From positions 240,882-304,881 of the forward strand of contig CP011806.1 of the NCBI GenBank assembly GCA_001664505.1: DNA of 64,000 nucleotides, read 5' to 3'. The stretch's first letter is position 1, and each line of letters opens with the position of its first letter. Source of the DNA: Acidobacteria bacterium Mor1 (GTDB lineage Bacteria; Acidobacteriota; Polarisedimenticolia; Polarisedimenticolales; Polarisedimenticolaceae). Under the pieces are notes generated by a model. It made no database searches. It had not been told where the DNA came from and saw only the letters and a program-made list of their open reading frames with translations. Of the stretch, positions 8,680 through 17,632 are shown piece by piece. Both the position numbers and the translations under genes were made by a program.

Positions 8680-9423
8680 CTACTCGCCGAACATCGCTCC
8701 CAGGTGGAAGCGGGCCTGCCGGCGCCACCAGGGCCACTCGTGGGAGACGTCCTGACCCCAGATGTCGACCTTGTGGCTGATCTCCTTCTGGGCCAGCATG
8801 CCGCCCAGCATCCGCGCCTCGTCGACGTTGCCATCCTCCCAGCGGCCCTGGCCGCAGACCAGGGTCAGATGGGTGTTGCGCTTGATGCGCTCCAGCGCCT
8901 CTCCCTCGAGGCCGGGCACGAAGGCCATGGGGTTGTTGAAGTAGACCTCGGGGCTGTCGAGCCCGCCGCAGAACTCGGTGATGTCATAGCGGGCGCTGAG
9001 GCAGAGGGCATAGCGGAAAGTCTCGGGGTACTTGAGGGCGAAGAGCGCCGAGTAGTAGCCGCCGAGGCTCGTGCCGCTGACGCCGATCGGAATGTCCGGG
9101 GACTTGCAGTCCTCGCGGATGAACGGCACGAGCTCGTTCATCACGTATTGCTCGAAGGCTTCGTGGCGGGACAGGCGCCAGCGGGGGTCGCTCTCCTTGC
9201 GGGTCCAGGCCTCGGCCACGTTGGATTCGCTGGTGTAGAGCTTGAGTTTGCCCGCTCCGATCAGGTCGGCCAGGGCCTCGACCATCCCGTGGGCCTGCCA
9301 CTCGTGGGCCATGCCCGAGGCCGAGGGAAAGACCAGCAGCGGCGGTCCGTAGTGGCCGTAGCGCCACAGGTGCATGCGGCGACCCATCGACTGGCTCGGA
9401 ATCATCTCGTGCTTGGCAAACAT
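8680..9423 (-). CDS. Esterase-family alpha/beta hydrolase
   Basis: 247 aa. I choose the ATG at 9423 (MFAKHEMIPSQSMGRRMH), with GGGGGCG ahead of it, over the ATG 26 codons upstream. The sequence fits the putative-esterase (PF00756-like) group: N-terminal beta strands LWRYGHYGPPLLVFPSASG, a nucleophile elbow GTSLGG (Ser near residue 127), and a catalytic His in DVSHEWPWWR near the C terminus. The family hydrolyses carboxylic esters such as S-formylglutathione, feruloyl or mycolyl esters; the substrate cannot be read from the sequence. No signal peptide, so probably cytoplasmic. Convergent with the TPR lipoprotein, 18 nt apart. Confidence 0.85.
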   Translation of the reverse strand: MFAKHEMIPSQSMGRRMHLWRYGHYGPPLLVFPSASGMAHEWQAHGMVEALADLIGAGKLKLYTSESNVAEAWTRKESDPRWRLSRHEAFEQYVMNELVPFIREDCKSPDIPIGVSGTSLGGYYSALFALKYPETFRYALCLSARYDITEFCGGLDSPEVYFNNPMAFVPGLEGEALERIKRNTHLTLVCGQGRWEDGNVDEARMLGGMLAQKEISHKVDIWGQDVSHEWPWWRRQARFHLGAMFGE

Positions 9424-9571
9424 GTCGCCCCCGCCTCGGGGTTCCCAGCCGCCGGCGTGATGCCGAGCGGCCGCCCCGCCGAAACCGGGAGGATACCCCA
9501 ATCGAGGCTATACTCGCTCCTCGATCCAACGGACGGCCCGCCCAAGGGGCCGCCGGGCGCCGGTGGGGTGG

Positions 9572-10432
9572 ATGGGACTGCAGGTTCATCTGGTCGACGG
9601 GACATACGAGTTGTTCCGCGCCTACTACGGAGCGCCGCCCTCCAAGGGGGCCGACGGCTCCGAGGTGGGGGCCGTCAAGGGGCTGACCCGCTCGATGCGG
9701 GCGCTGACCGGCCGTGAGGGTGCGACCCATGTGGGTGTCGCTTTTGATAGCGAGATCCGGTCGTTCCGCAACGAGCTGTTCGACGGCTACAAGACCGGAG
9801 AGGGGATCGAAGAGGAACTGCTGGCACAGTTCCCCCTTGCCGAACGGGCCCTCCGGGACCTCGGCTTTCGGGTGTGGTCGATGATCGAATTCGAGGCCGA
9901 TGACGCCCTGGCCACCGCGGCCAACCGTTTTGCCGCCGACCCGGCGGTGGAACAGGTGCTGATCTGCACCCCCGACAAGGATCTGGCCCAGTGCGTTCAG
10001 GGGAACCGCGTGGTGATGCGTGATCGCCGCCGGGAGCGGACCCTCGACGAGGCGGCGGTGGTGGAGAAGTTCGGCGTCTCGCCGGCGTCGATCCCCGACT
10101 GGTTGGCGCTGGTCGGCGACAACGCCGACGGTATTCCAGGCGTGCCCCGCTGGGGTGCGCGCTCGTCATCGACGGTATTGGCCGCCTACGGCCACGTCGA
10201 CGCGATCCCCGACGACGCCGAGCAGTGGAGTGTCAAGCCCCGAGGGGCCGCCGGCCTGGCCCGCAACCTGGCGGAGCACCGGGAAGCGGTGGCGCTCTAT
10301 CGCAAGCTCGCCACCCTGCGTCTGGACGTTCCCATCGACGACGACCTGGCCGGCCTCGAGTGGCGCGGGCCCGGCGGCGGCTGGGCGGACATGGCCGCGT
10401 ACCTGGGAGAACGGGACGGAGGGATGGCCTGA
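9572..10432 (+). CDS. 5'-3' exonuclease (FEN/PolA-N-terminal-domain-like), stand-alone
   Basis: 286 aa, the nuclease domain alone without a polymerase. Metal-binding acidic clusters of the family are visible: VDGTYELFRAY, VAFDSEIRSFRNELF, EFEADDALATAA and CTPDKDLAQCV. A helix-hairpin-helix segment (LALVGDNADGIPGVPRWGAR) follows. The canonical GDSSDNIPGVPGIGPKTA is changed in its second half, with R-W-G-A-R-S-S-S replacing G-I-G-P-K-T-A. Start ATG 9572 is preferred; a GTG nine bases upstream is an alternative. The 3' end overlaps the kinase start (ATGA), an unusual coupling of a DNA-repair nuclease with a membrane Ser/Thr kinase. Role: processing of 5' flaps or RNA primers. Confidence 0.9.
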   Translation: MGLQVHLVDGTYELFRAYYGAPPSKGADGSEVGAVKGLTRSMRALTGREGATHVGVAFDSEIRSFRNELFDGYKTGEGIEEELLAQFPLAERALRDLGFRVWSMIEFEADDALATAANRFAADPAVEQVLICTPDKDLAQCVQGNRVVMRDRRRERTLDEAAVVEKFGVSPASIPDWLALVGDNADGIPGVPRWGARSSSTVLAAYGHVDAIPDDAEQWSVKPRGAAGLARNLAEHREAVALYRKLATLRLDVPIDDDLAGLEWRGPGGGWADMAAYLGERDGGMA

Positions 10433-12936
10433 TGAGCGGCCTCGAACAGCTCGGTCCCTATCGCATCGTCGAACTCCTCGGCTCCGGGGCGATGGGCGAG
10501 GTCTACAAGGCGATCGACAGCAAGATGTTCGACCGCGTCGTGGCGGTGAAGGTGCTCTCCGAGCGGCTTTCCGCCAACGAGCAGGCCCGGCTTCGCTTCC
10601 GGCGGGAGGTCGAGGTGGCCTCGCGCTTGTCCCACACCAACGTGGTCAACACCTACGACCACGGGGAACACGAGGGCCGGGCCTACTTCGTGATGCAGTT
10701 CGTCGACGGGGACGACCTGTCCCGGGTGATCGCCGACCGTAGCCGAAGCCTGACCGACCGGATGCGCATCGCGATCCAGATCTGCGCCGGGCTGGGGCAC
10801 GCCCACGGGAACCAGGTCGTCCACCGTGACGTCAAGCCGAGCAACATCATGATCTCCCGGCTCGGCGACCGGGATCACGTGACGTTGGTCGACTTCGGCA
10901 TCGTGCATGTCGAGGATTCGGACCTGACCCACACCGTGACCCAGCCGGGCACCTATCGCTACATGTCGCCGGAGCAGCTCCGCGCCGAGCCGGTGGGCCA
11001 CCGCAGCGATCTGTTCTCCCTCGGCATCGTGCTCTACGAGTTGTTCTGCGGGCACCATCCCTTCGATGCGCCGAGCGAGGCGTTGACGACCAGCATGATG
11101 TTGCGGGAAGACCCGGAGCCGATGCGGACCCGGGTCCCGGAGCTGCCGGCGGAACTGGATGACATCGTGTCGCGGCTGTTGGCGAAGGATCCCGAGGCGC
11201 GTCCGCCCCATGCCGAGCAGGTGCTGGAAGAGTTGGATCAGGTCTTGACCCGGGTCGCGGCAGGCACCGACCCCGGATTGCTGGGCGCCACCACGCCGAC
11301 CCATCTGGTCGCCATCGAACGGGTGCTGGATACCGGGGATACCGAACAGGCGCGCCGCATGCTGGTCGACGCCATGCGTGAGGACCCGACCGACGGAGCC
11401 GCCCGGGGCATGCTCGACCGGGTGATGAGCATCAATGCCGAGGGGGTTCCCTACCGGGAGTACCGTGCGGCGTTGGCCCGCAGCACGGCCGCGTTGCGTG
11501 CCGGGGAATGGGCCGGTGCCCGCAGCGCCGCCCAGGAGGCCCGGGAATTGTGGCCGGCGGACTCCCAGTGGCAGGTGCAGCTGTCACAGATCGATATCAA
11601 GGAACGGGAGTCGAGCCGGTCTTCCCGGCCGGGAACCCCGCGGCCCCGTCCGGTGGCGGTCCCCGACCCGCCGCAGCAAGACGAGCCCGAGGTAGCCGAG
11701 CCCGCTCCCGAAGAGCCGGAAGCTCGAGTTGCCGAGCCGGCGGAACCCGAGGTCGAGGCGCAGCCGGAGCAACCGCAGGCCGCGGAAGCGGCGCCTGACG
11801 AGCCGGACCGCTGGGACGAAGAAGACGAAGCATTCGACGAGCACTCGGATGAACCGGTGCCGCAAGCGCCCAGGCGGCGCCGCAGCGATTGGCGCGGCAC
11901 CCCCGCCAAGGCCCCCGAGCCCGAGCGGCGAGGCGGCAGGGTCCTGATCGGAATCCTGGCCGTGGCCGGTCTTGCCCTCGTGGCCCTTGCCGCCTTCTGG
12001 TTCCTCGGGCCGGGCGCCGGCGAAGCCGTCGAGCCCGAAGTGCAGGCCGTGGTGCCAGCCGAGCCCCAGGATCCCGGCGCGGGGGACCGCGAAGCCGCCG
12101 AGGGGGCGCGCATCGAGACGCTCCTGGCCGCCGCCCGCGAGCAGGTTTCCATTGCCGAGGCCTACTCCAGTGAGGATGGCGCCGGCCTCGCCGGGGCGTT
12201 GGCGGTGTACGACGCGGCGTTGCGCATGGTCGATCAGGTCCTGGACGAACGGCCCGAGGATGCCGAGGGCCTGGCGCTGCGGGACGAGATCGAGGGCCGG
12301 GTCCTCGAGGCCAAGGCGAGCCAGACCCGTCTCGCAGAGCAGGAGCGGGAGCGAGAGGCCCGGGAACGGGCCGAGCGCGCGGCGTCACGGCCGGAGCCGA
12401 GGCCGCAACCTCCGGCGGCCGAGCCGGTCGATCGAGCGTCGACGCAGCAAACGAAACCTCAGGTGCCTGCGCAGGAATCCGCCGCTGGGGACGATCCCGC
12501 CGAGGCGGACGGGGCCATCGCCGAGGCCGATCCCGCCGGCGAGGGCGCAACGCCCGCAGAGAACGCCGAGGACCGGATCGCGTTGATCGGTACCGAGACC
12601 GCCCGGATCCAGACCGCCCTCGACCGCTGGAAGTTGTCCCACGAGCGCTTCGACGTGTTGGCGCTGCGTAGCGTGTTTCCGCGCTTCCAGAATTTCGAGG
12701 CGCTGCAGCGGCAGTTCGACGCGCTCAAGTGGCAACGGCTGGAGATGACCACGCCGCAGATCGTGTGGGGTGAGGGACTGCGCACCGCCGAGGCCGCCGT
12801 CGACGTCACCACCGAGTTCATGACCAAGCAAGGGGTCAACCCCGGTCCCCGGGAGCTCTCGCTGGTGTTCTTCATGCAGCGCAGCGGTGAGATGTGGATC
12901 ATCGACCGGATGGATGTCGGAGATTCCGGTGAGTAA
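10432..12936 (+). CDS. Membrane Ser/Thr protein kinase (Hanks type) with extracytoplasmic C-terminal region
   Basis: 834 aa. The start ATG 10432 overlaps the exonuclease stop. Kinase domain ~residues 9-270: glycine loop GSGAMGEVYK, VAVKVL (Lys40), catalytic loop HRDVKPSN (Asp133), VDFG (Asp154), and YMSPEQL in the activation segment. A short TPR-like stretch (~300-380) and a long acidic Pro/Glu linker follow. One TM helix spans ~505-526 (LIGILAVAGLALVALAAFWFL), then a Glu/Arg-rich coiled-coil-like segment, a second disordered stretch and a ~115-residue C-terminal domain (from DRWKLSHERFDVLALRSVF) resembling NTF2/SnoaL-type folds. The kinase faces the cytoplasm and the C-terminal domain the periplasm, giving a receptor layout. 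No PASTA repeats. Confidence 0.92.
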   Translation: MSGLEQLGPYRIVELLGSGAMGEVYKAIDSKMFDRVVAVKVLSERLSANEQARLRFRREVEVASRLSHTNVVNTYDHGEHEGRAYFVMQFVDGDDLSRVIADRSRSLTDRMRIAIQICAGLGHAHGNQVVHRDVKPSNIMISRLGDRDHVTLVDFGIVHVEDSDLTHTVTQPGTYRYMSPEQLRAEPVGHRSDLFSLGIVLYELFCGHHPFDAPSEALTTSMMLREDPEPMRTRVPELPAELDDIVSRLLAKDPEARPPHAEQVLEELDQVLTRVAAGTDPGLLGATTPTHLVAIERVLDTGDTEQARRMLVDAMREDPTDGAARGMLDRVMSINAEGVPYREYRAALARSTAALRAGEWAGARSAAQEARELWPADSQWQVQLSQIDIKERESSRSSRPGTPRPRPVAVPDPPQQDEPEVAEPAPEEPEARVAEPAEPEVEAQPEQPQAAEAAPDEPDRWDEEDEAFDEHSDEPVPQAPRRRRSDWRGTPAKAPEPERRGGRVLIGILAVAGLALVALAAFWFLGPGAGEAVEPEVQAVVPAEPQDPGAGDREAAEGARIETLLAAAREQVSIAEAYSSEDGAGLAGALAVYDAALRMVDQVLDERPEDAEGLALRDEIEGRVLEAKASQTRLAEQEREREARERAERAASRPEPRPQPPAAEPVDRASTQQTKPQVPAQESAAGDDPAEADGAIAEADPAGEGATPAENAEDRIALIGTETARIQTALDRWKLSHERFDVLALRSVFPRFQNFEALQRQFDALKWQRLEMTTPQIVWGEGLRTAEAAVDVTTEFMTKQGVNPGPRELSLVFFMQRSGEMWIIDRMDVGDSGE

Positions 12937-12942
12937 GCCCTG

Positions 12943-13527
12943 ATGCGGCGTTCGCTTCAGCCGGTTGCCTCGCTGTTCGTCGTCGCCCTGATCACCGCCT
13001 GCGGCGGCGGTGGCGGCGATGCGCCCACCACACCTCCGCCGGTGGCGGGTTTCCAGGCCAGCGGCACCGCCGCCGCGCCCGACGGTGTGCGTCTGGTAGA
13101 GGCGGCGCGGAACGGCAACACCGTCGACCTCTCGGTGGTGGTCGGCGGCCCCTCGACCAGCAACGACATCTTCGGCTTCGCCTTCGACCTGGTGATCGGG
13201 ACGACCGGTGTGTTGGCCTACTCGGGGTTGGACCCGGTGGTCGGGCCGGCGCTGGACGATTCGGACCCCTCGTGCAGCGGTGCCGAGGCATTGGCCAGCC
13301 AGAGCGGCGACCGTGTCGTGGTGGGGGTGACCAAGCTGGGTGCCGGCTGTCCCGGGAACGGCATCGGAGCCGGCGAACCGGCGCTCGTGACCTTGCGCTT
13401 CCAGGTGACCCAGACCGGTAGTTCCACCCTGGCTTTCGACGGTAGCGCCGAGGCCCTGGACTCCCTGGGCAACACCATCGGATCGATCGCCTTCGACGGC
13501 GTCTCGGCGACGGTCACCGGTAGCTGA
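12943..13527 (+). CDS. Lipoprotein with cohesin-like domain
   Basis: 194 aa. Signal peptide with lipobox ITAC followed by a Gly run, so it is lipid-anchored. The mature part is a single beta-rich domain of cohesin/dockerin-partner style: VDLSVVVGGPSTSNDIFGFAFDLVIG, then LVTLRFQVTQTGSSTLAFDG. Secreted cohesin-like domains outside cellulosomes occur widely and usually act in surface assembly. It starts 6 nt after the kinase stop and may be co-transcribed with it. No clear ribosome site is seen beyond GAGTAAG. Confidence 0.72.
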   Translation: MRRSLQPVASLFVVALITACGGGGGDAPTTPPPVAGFQASGTAAAPDGVRLVEAARNGNTVDLSVVVGGPSTSNDIFGFAFDLVIGTTGVLAYSGLDPVVGPALDDSDPSCSGAEALASQSGDRVVVGVTKLGAGCPGNGIGAGEPALVTLRFQVTQTGSSTLAFDGSAEALDSLGNTIGSIAFDGVSATVTGS

Positions 13528-13552
13528 CCGCTGCCCCTGGCAGGGGGGCGCC

Positions 13553-16500
13553 CTAACCGGCCGCCGACCCCTGAGCCGCGACCCGGTTCAACCGTTCCAG
13601 TGCCGTGAGCATGGCTGCGGCCTTCTCCTGCTCGGGGCCGAGCCCCGCCCTCGCCGCGATCTCCCGGGCTTCGCCGGCGTAGCGCGCCGCGGGTCGGGGT
13701 TGCCCGAGCTGTAGCTCCACCGCCGCCGCGGTGAGCAGCGCGTCGGTCTGCAGCCCGTCGTCTCCGGCCCTGCGGGCCACCTCGAGCCCTTGATTCACGA
13801 TCTCCCGGGCGCCGGTGCCTTCGCCGGCAGCCGCGATGCGTTGAGCGGTTCCCATCATCTGCTTGAGCCAGGAGAGCAGCAGGTGGTTGGACAGACCCAG
13901 CGCCGAGTTCAGCTCCACCCGGTGGAGTTCCAACGACTGGGCCGTGGGCAGGATGCCGTGGAGCGCCGGCGGAAGCTGTTCCAGCAAGGGCCGGATGTGC
14001 CGCTCGCAGTTGCGGTAGTAGCTGGTGGTGATCGACGTGTGGTCCTCGCCGATGCGGTACCAGTAGAGCGCTTCGGGGACCACCTGAAGCCTCCGGCCGG
14101 CGAGCACCATGCGCATGAAGAGTTCCCAGTCTTCGTGGGTGATGCCGTAGTCCTCGGTGAATCCACCGACGGCGTCGAAGGCGTCTCGCCGCACCAGGGA
14201 GAAGGCGTCGCCGAACACGTTGTGGAACAGCCCCGCCGAGGGGGCGGCGCCGACGAACACCGAGCGCTCAGGCGGGCGGGCGTCGAAGTCCGGAGGGCCG
14301 TCGCCGCGGAAAAGATCACGGAAGCAGGTCAGCGCGTCGGCGCCGGTATGCCGGGCGACCTCGACCAGCCGGCGGATCGCCTGGGGCTTGGCGTAGTTGT
14401 CGTCGTCGAGGAACAGCAGGTACTCGCCACGGGCGTGGGCTACCGCCGCATTGCGCGCGGCACCCAGGTAGCGGTTCTCCTGGCGCACGATGCGCCAGGA
14501 ACGCTCGCGAAACTCCGGCTCCAGCGCATTGAGGCAGGCCTTGGCGTCCTCCTGCCAGCTACCGTCGTCGACCAGCACCAGCTCGATGTCCGGGTAGTCC
14601 TGGTCGCGAATCGACTGGATCGCCTGTTCGAGGTATTCGGGGCGGTTGTGGTGGGGCAGGCAAACGGTGACCAGGGGCGATACCACCGTCGCTTCGATCC
14701 CCGACGGCTCGCTGCTTTCCTCCCGGGCAGGCAGGGCGGCGTGCCAGTCGAGCCAGGCCTGCTCGTTCTCCTCGAAGGGCACCGCGGGGCGGGCGGGTCG
14801 GATTCCCGCTTCCAGGGCGTGGGCGATTCGCTCCGCGATCAGGTGGCCGCGGTAGTCGAAGCAGATCTCCTCGGCATCTTCGGGGTGGATCAATTCGGGG
14901 ACGCCGCCGGCGCGGCAGGCGATGAACGGAATGCCGGCGCCCAGGCACTCGTAAACCGTGTTGGGTGAGTTGTCGATCGGCGATGCGATCACGCCCATCC
15001 GTCCCTCACCAAGCAGGTAGGCGATCGCCTGCGGCTGATCGAGGTCGCTGAGGATCTTGACCTCGAAGGGCCAGTCCGCCGACCGCTCGGCGATGTAGCG
15101 GGCGCTGTCCTTGCTCCCCACCCGCGCATGGCGGCCGAGGAAGGTCACGGCGAGTTCGGTCACCCCGTCCCGGGCAAGTTCGTCGACGGCATTGCAGAAC
15201 ATCGCCAGCCCTTTGCGGGTCTCGAGGCGGCCGAAGAACACCGCTTCGCGCACCGGCCGGGACGAGCGGTCGGGCGCCGTCGCCTGGCGGGCCGCCGTCG
15301 GCAGGATGTACTGGCGCACGTGACAGGTCTCGGGCATTTCCCAGTCCCGGTCCCGCAGCCACGAGAGCAGGTAGCGGCTGGGGCCCCACAGGACGTCGGC
15401 CATGGCGACGCTCTGTTGTTCGGCGTAGTCCCGCTGCAGTTCGCAGGGGTCGGTGATCCAGGTCTGGTTGGCGTGACGGATCCACTCATGGGGGCTGTGG
15501 GTGCCGACGATCATCGTCGTCCCTGCGAACGCGGTGCCCTGGCGTTTGGCCAGTTGGGCGTAGTAGCCGATGCCGCACATCTCGTGGAAGTGGATCGCGT
15601 CGAAGCGATCGTTCTCACGCAGCCAGGAGTAGACGTGGTAGGGCAGGGTCACGCCGACCGATCCGCCGACGACCGGGTAGGCGGGCATGGGTAGCGGCAC
15701 GAACTCGATCTGTTTGTCGTCGAAGTGCCGGATCCAGTACTCGAAGTTCTGGTTCTCGCAGCGGTCCTTGGCGTAGAGCAGGGTGACCTGGTGGCCGGCC
15801 GCGGCGAGGGACTCGCCCAAGGTCGTGCTGGCGGTTCCGATGCCGCCGTTCTTGTAGGGACCGATGAACTCGGTACTGACGATGCAAATCCGTCGCTTGC
15901 CGCGAGGGGTCGAGGCTTCGGGGACCGGGAGCGGCTCGATGGCGACCGAACCCCTCCCCGCGGCGTCTCGCTTCGCGGCGGAGTGGGAGGCGGAGCGTGA
16001 GGGGGCCAGTTCCACGGGGGCGACCAGGCGTTCCCAGACCCGCCGGTCGTTGCGCAGTTCGGCGGCCGCCGCCAGGGTCGCCGGGGTGAGCGGGCCCCGG
16101 CTGAGCAGTTCATACAGTTCGAGGGTCGCCGGCGAGAGGCCGGCAGGATCGTCGGACCGATGGTGGCGGAGATCACCGCGCAACACCTCGGAGATCGCGG
16201 TCTCGGCCTGGGCGGCACCCGGCGCTTCCAGCTCCCGGGCGAAGGCGGCGACCCGCTCGGCGGTGCCGTTGGCATTCTGGAACCAGTGGTCGTAGTCCAC
16301 GGTGCAGCCGATTCGTTCGCCGGCAAACTCCAGCGCATCCAGGTAGGTGCGCAGCCACAGGGCCTCGCCGTGGGCGGGGGGCAGTCCGTTGCGGCGTTCC
16401 AGGGAGCGCACTACCGCGGCGGGGTGGCGCAAGGCGAGGATGAACTGCGGGGTCGCGCCGGCCGCGGAAAAGATCGAGTCCCACATCGGCAACAGGCTGG

Positions 16501-16852
16501 CGGTCCGGGGGTCCTTGAACCCGAAGAGCCCGCCGCCGGCCAGTTCCCGTTCCAGGATCCCGGAGAGCCGCGAGCGCAAGCTGCCCAGGCTGTCCCGGGT
16601 CGGCCAGTTCTCCGGGTAGGGCAGGCCGACGTGCGGCCCGTTCCAACCGCGATCGAGCCGGCGCTGCAACTCTTCGTGAAGGTCGAGGAGATCCCGGCGC
16701 TCGAAGTAGCCGCCGGCGTTCCAGTCGTCGGCTTCCAGCAGGTCGTCGCCCAGGCGAACCCCGAGCCGGGACAGCAAGTGGGTCAGCAGCGAGGTGCCGC
16801 TGCGGTGGCTGCCGAGGATGACCAGGACCTGCGTATCGCTGCGAGAGGGCAT
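13553..16852 (-). CDS. Sulfotransferase - GT4 glycosyltransferase - GT2 glycosyltransferase fusion
   Basis: 1,099 aa, start ATG 16852 with GGAG eight nt ahead. Three enzymes in one chain. (1) Residues ~5-240: sulfotransferase-like, with the PAPS-binding loop SHRSGTSLLTHLL and GFKDPRTASLLPMW. (2) ~320-690: GT-B glycosyltransferase of GT4 type, opening RRICIVSTEFIGPYKNGGIG with donor-side motifs FGRLETRKGL and SPNTVYECLGAGIPFIAC. (3) ~725-960: GT-A family 2 transferase with VCLPHHNRPEYLEQAIQS, LVDDGS (first Asp pair) and LLFLDDDNYAKP (DxD). A helical, TPR-like tail closes the protein. No signal peptide or TM. Probable role: synthesis of a sulfated surface polysaccharide or glycan. No other polysaccharide genes are adjacent. 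Confidence 0.88.
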   Translation of the reverse strand: MPSRSDTQVLVILGSHRSGTSLLTHLLSRLGVRLGDDLLEADDWNAGGYFERRDLLDLHEELQRRLDRGWNGPHVGLPYPENWPTRDSLGSLRSRLSGILERELAGGGLFGFKDPRTASLLPMWDSIFSAAGATPQFILALRHPAAVVRSLERRNGLPPAHGEALWLRTYLDALEFAGERIGCTVDYDHWFQNANGTAERVAAFARELEAPGAAQAETAISEVLRGDLRHHRSDDPAGLSPATLELYELLSRGPLTPATLAAAAELRNDRRVWERLVAPVELAPSRSASHSAAKRDAAGRGSVAIEPLPVPEASTPRGKRRICIVSTEFIGPYKNGGIGTASTTLGESLAAAGHQVTLLYAKDRCENQNFEYWIRHFDDKQIEFVPLPMPAYPVVGGSVGVTLPYHVYSWLRENDRFDAIHFHEMCGIGYYAQLAKRQGTAFAGTTMIVGTHSPHEWIRHANQTWITDPCELQRDYAEQQSVAMADVLWGPSRYLLSWLRDRDWEMPETCHVRQYILPTAARQATAPDRSSRPVREAVFFGRLETRKGLAMFCNAVDELARDGVTELAVTFLGRHARVGSKDSARYIAERSADWPFEVKILSDLDQPQAIAYLLGEGRMGVIASPIDNSPNTVYECLGAGIPFIACRAGGVPELIHPEDAEEICFDYRGHLIAERIAHALEAGIRPARPAVPFEENEQAWLDWHAALPAREESSEPSGIEATVVSPLVTVCLPHHNRPEYLEQAIQSIRDQDYPDIELVLVDDGSWQEDAKACLNALEPEFRERSWRIVRQENRYLGAARNAAVAHARGEYLLFLDDDNYAKPQAIRRLVEVARHTGADALTCFRDLFRGDGPPDFDARPPERSVFVGAAPSAGLFHNVFGDAFSLVRRDAFDAVGGFTEDYGITHEDWELFMRMVLAGRRLQVVPEALYWYRIGEDHTSITTSYYRNCERHIRPLLEQLPPALHGILPTAQSLELHRVELNSALGLSNHLLLSWLKQMMGTAQRIAAAGEGTGAREIVNQGLEVARRAGDDGLQTDALLTAAAVELQLGQPRPAARYAGEAREIAARAGLGPEQEKAAAMLTALERLNRVAAQGSAAG

Positions 16853-17025
16853 GGTTTTCTCCGCGGCGGTACGACAGACCGCCGTCGAGGTTGAAGGCAA
16901 AGCAAGCCCGGTGCCGTCAAAAAGCCCCTGTTTTCAGGCACATGGGGTCGATAGTTCGACGCTCCGGGCACAGGGGGCGACGACTTGCCGACAGGTGTTC
17001 GGGACGCCGGTCGGGGTTTGTTCTG

Positions 17026-17074
17026 TTTTTGTCCAGAAAAATACTGGACAAAAAGTTGACGGCCGGTTTACTAT
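17026..17074 (+). promoter_or_regulatory. Promoter with 11-bp-arm inverted-repeat operator
   Basis: The arms TTTTTGTCCAG (17026-17036) and CTGGACAAAAA (17044-17054) are perfect reverse complements separated by 7 nt (AAAAATA). A promoter overlaps the right arm: -35 TGGACA (17045-17050), 18-nt spacer, -10 TACTAT (17069-17074). The operator therefore covers the -35 element, the typical place for repression. The controlled gene starts at 17106 behind CGGAGGAAG. The bound regulator is not identifiable from sequence. Confidence 0.6.
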
Positions 17075-17105
17075 CTCCGGCGTGGATGGTCGATCGGAGG
17101 AAGAC

Positions 17106-17537
17106 ATGCGTAAGCCAACCCTCATGAGTGGACGGATGGTGCTGCTGGCCCTGGCGGCGACCCTACTGGTGATCTCGATCCCGGCGGTCAGCTACGCCCT
17201 GTCCACCTACCGGATCGGCCCGGAACGCTTCGAGTTGATGGTCTCGACCGGCGGGGTCCAGCAGGCCTGGCAGGTCGGTGACGATCTGGTCGGGTGGGGC
17301 ACCCGAGAGCAGGGCGGTCGTTTCGGCTTCGTCATTCCCGACGTGACTCAGACCCATCTGGCCCGGCTGGAGAGCGCCGGGGTGCCCTACGGCATGCCCC
17401 GGGCGGCGTCGACCTACTGGGTCGGTCTCGTCTGGCTGGTCGTTCCGGCGGCCACCATCGCGGTGCTCGCCGGCCTGCGTGGGTTGCGCCGCAAGCCCGT
17501 TCCCGTTGCCGTGCAGCCCGGCCTGCGCCTGCGCTAG
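17106..17537 (+). CDS. Small two-TM membrane protein of unknown function
   Basis: 143 aa, ATG 17106 with GGAGGA seven nt upstream. There is one TM helix at the N terminus (MVLLALAATLLVISIPAVSYAL), a ~65-residue extracytoplasmic loop (RFELMVSTGGVQQAWQVG... THLARLESAGVPYG), and a second TM helix (TYWVGLVWLVVPAATIAVLAGL) ending in a basic tail (RGLRRKP). This puts both ends in the cytoplasm. I do not recognise the family. It has its own promoter and operator, which implies a response to some specific signal, and it stands alone before the AOS-family gene 95 nt downstream. Confidence 0.65.
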   Translation: MRKPTLMSGRMVLLALAATLLVISIPAVSYALSTYRIGPERFELMVSTGGVQQAWQVGDDLVGWGTREQGGRFGFVIPDVTQTHLARLESAGVPYGMPRAASTYWVGLVWLVVPAATIAVLAGLRGLRRKPVPVAVQPGLRLR

Positions 17538-17632
17538 CGGCGGATTCGGCCCGTCGCAGTTCGTCGCAACCCGTCGGCGCTCCTGGTAGGCTTTGCCCGG
17601 CGGATTCCACCGCCACCAGGAGGACAGGCCAG

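Noticed and set aside
13534-13546. A terminator between the cohesin-like lipoprotein and the fusion glycosyltransferase
   Set aside because: Only a 5-bp stem with a 3-nt loop and no U-run.
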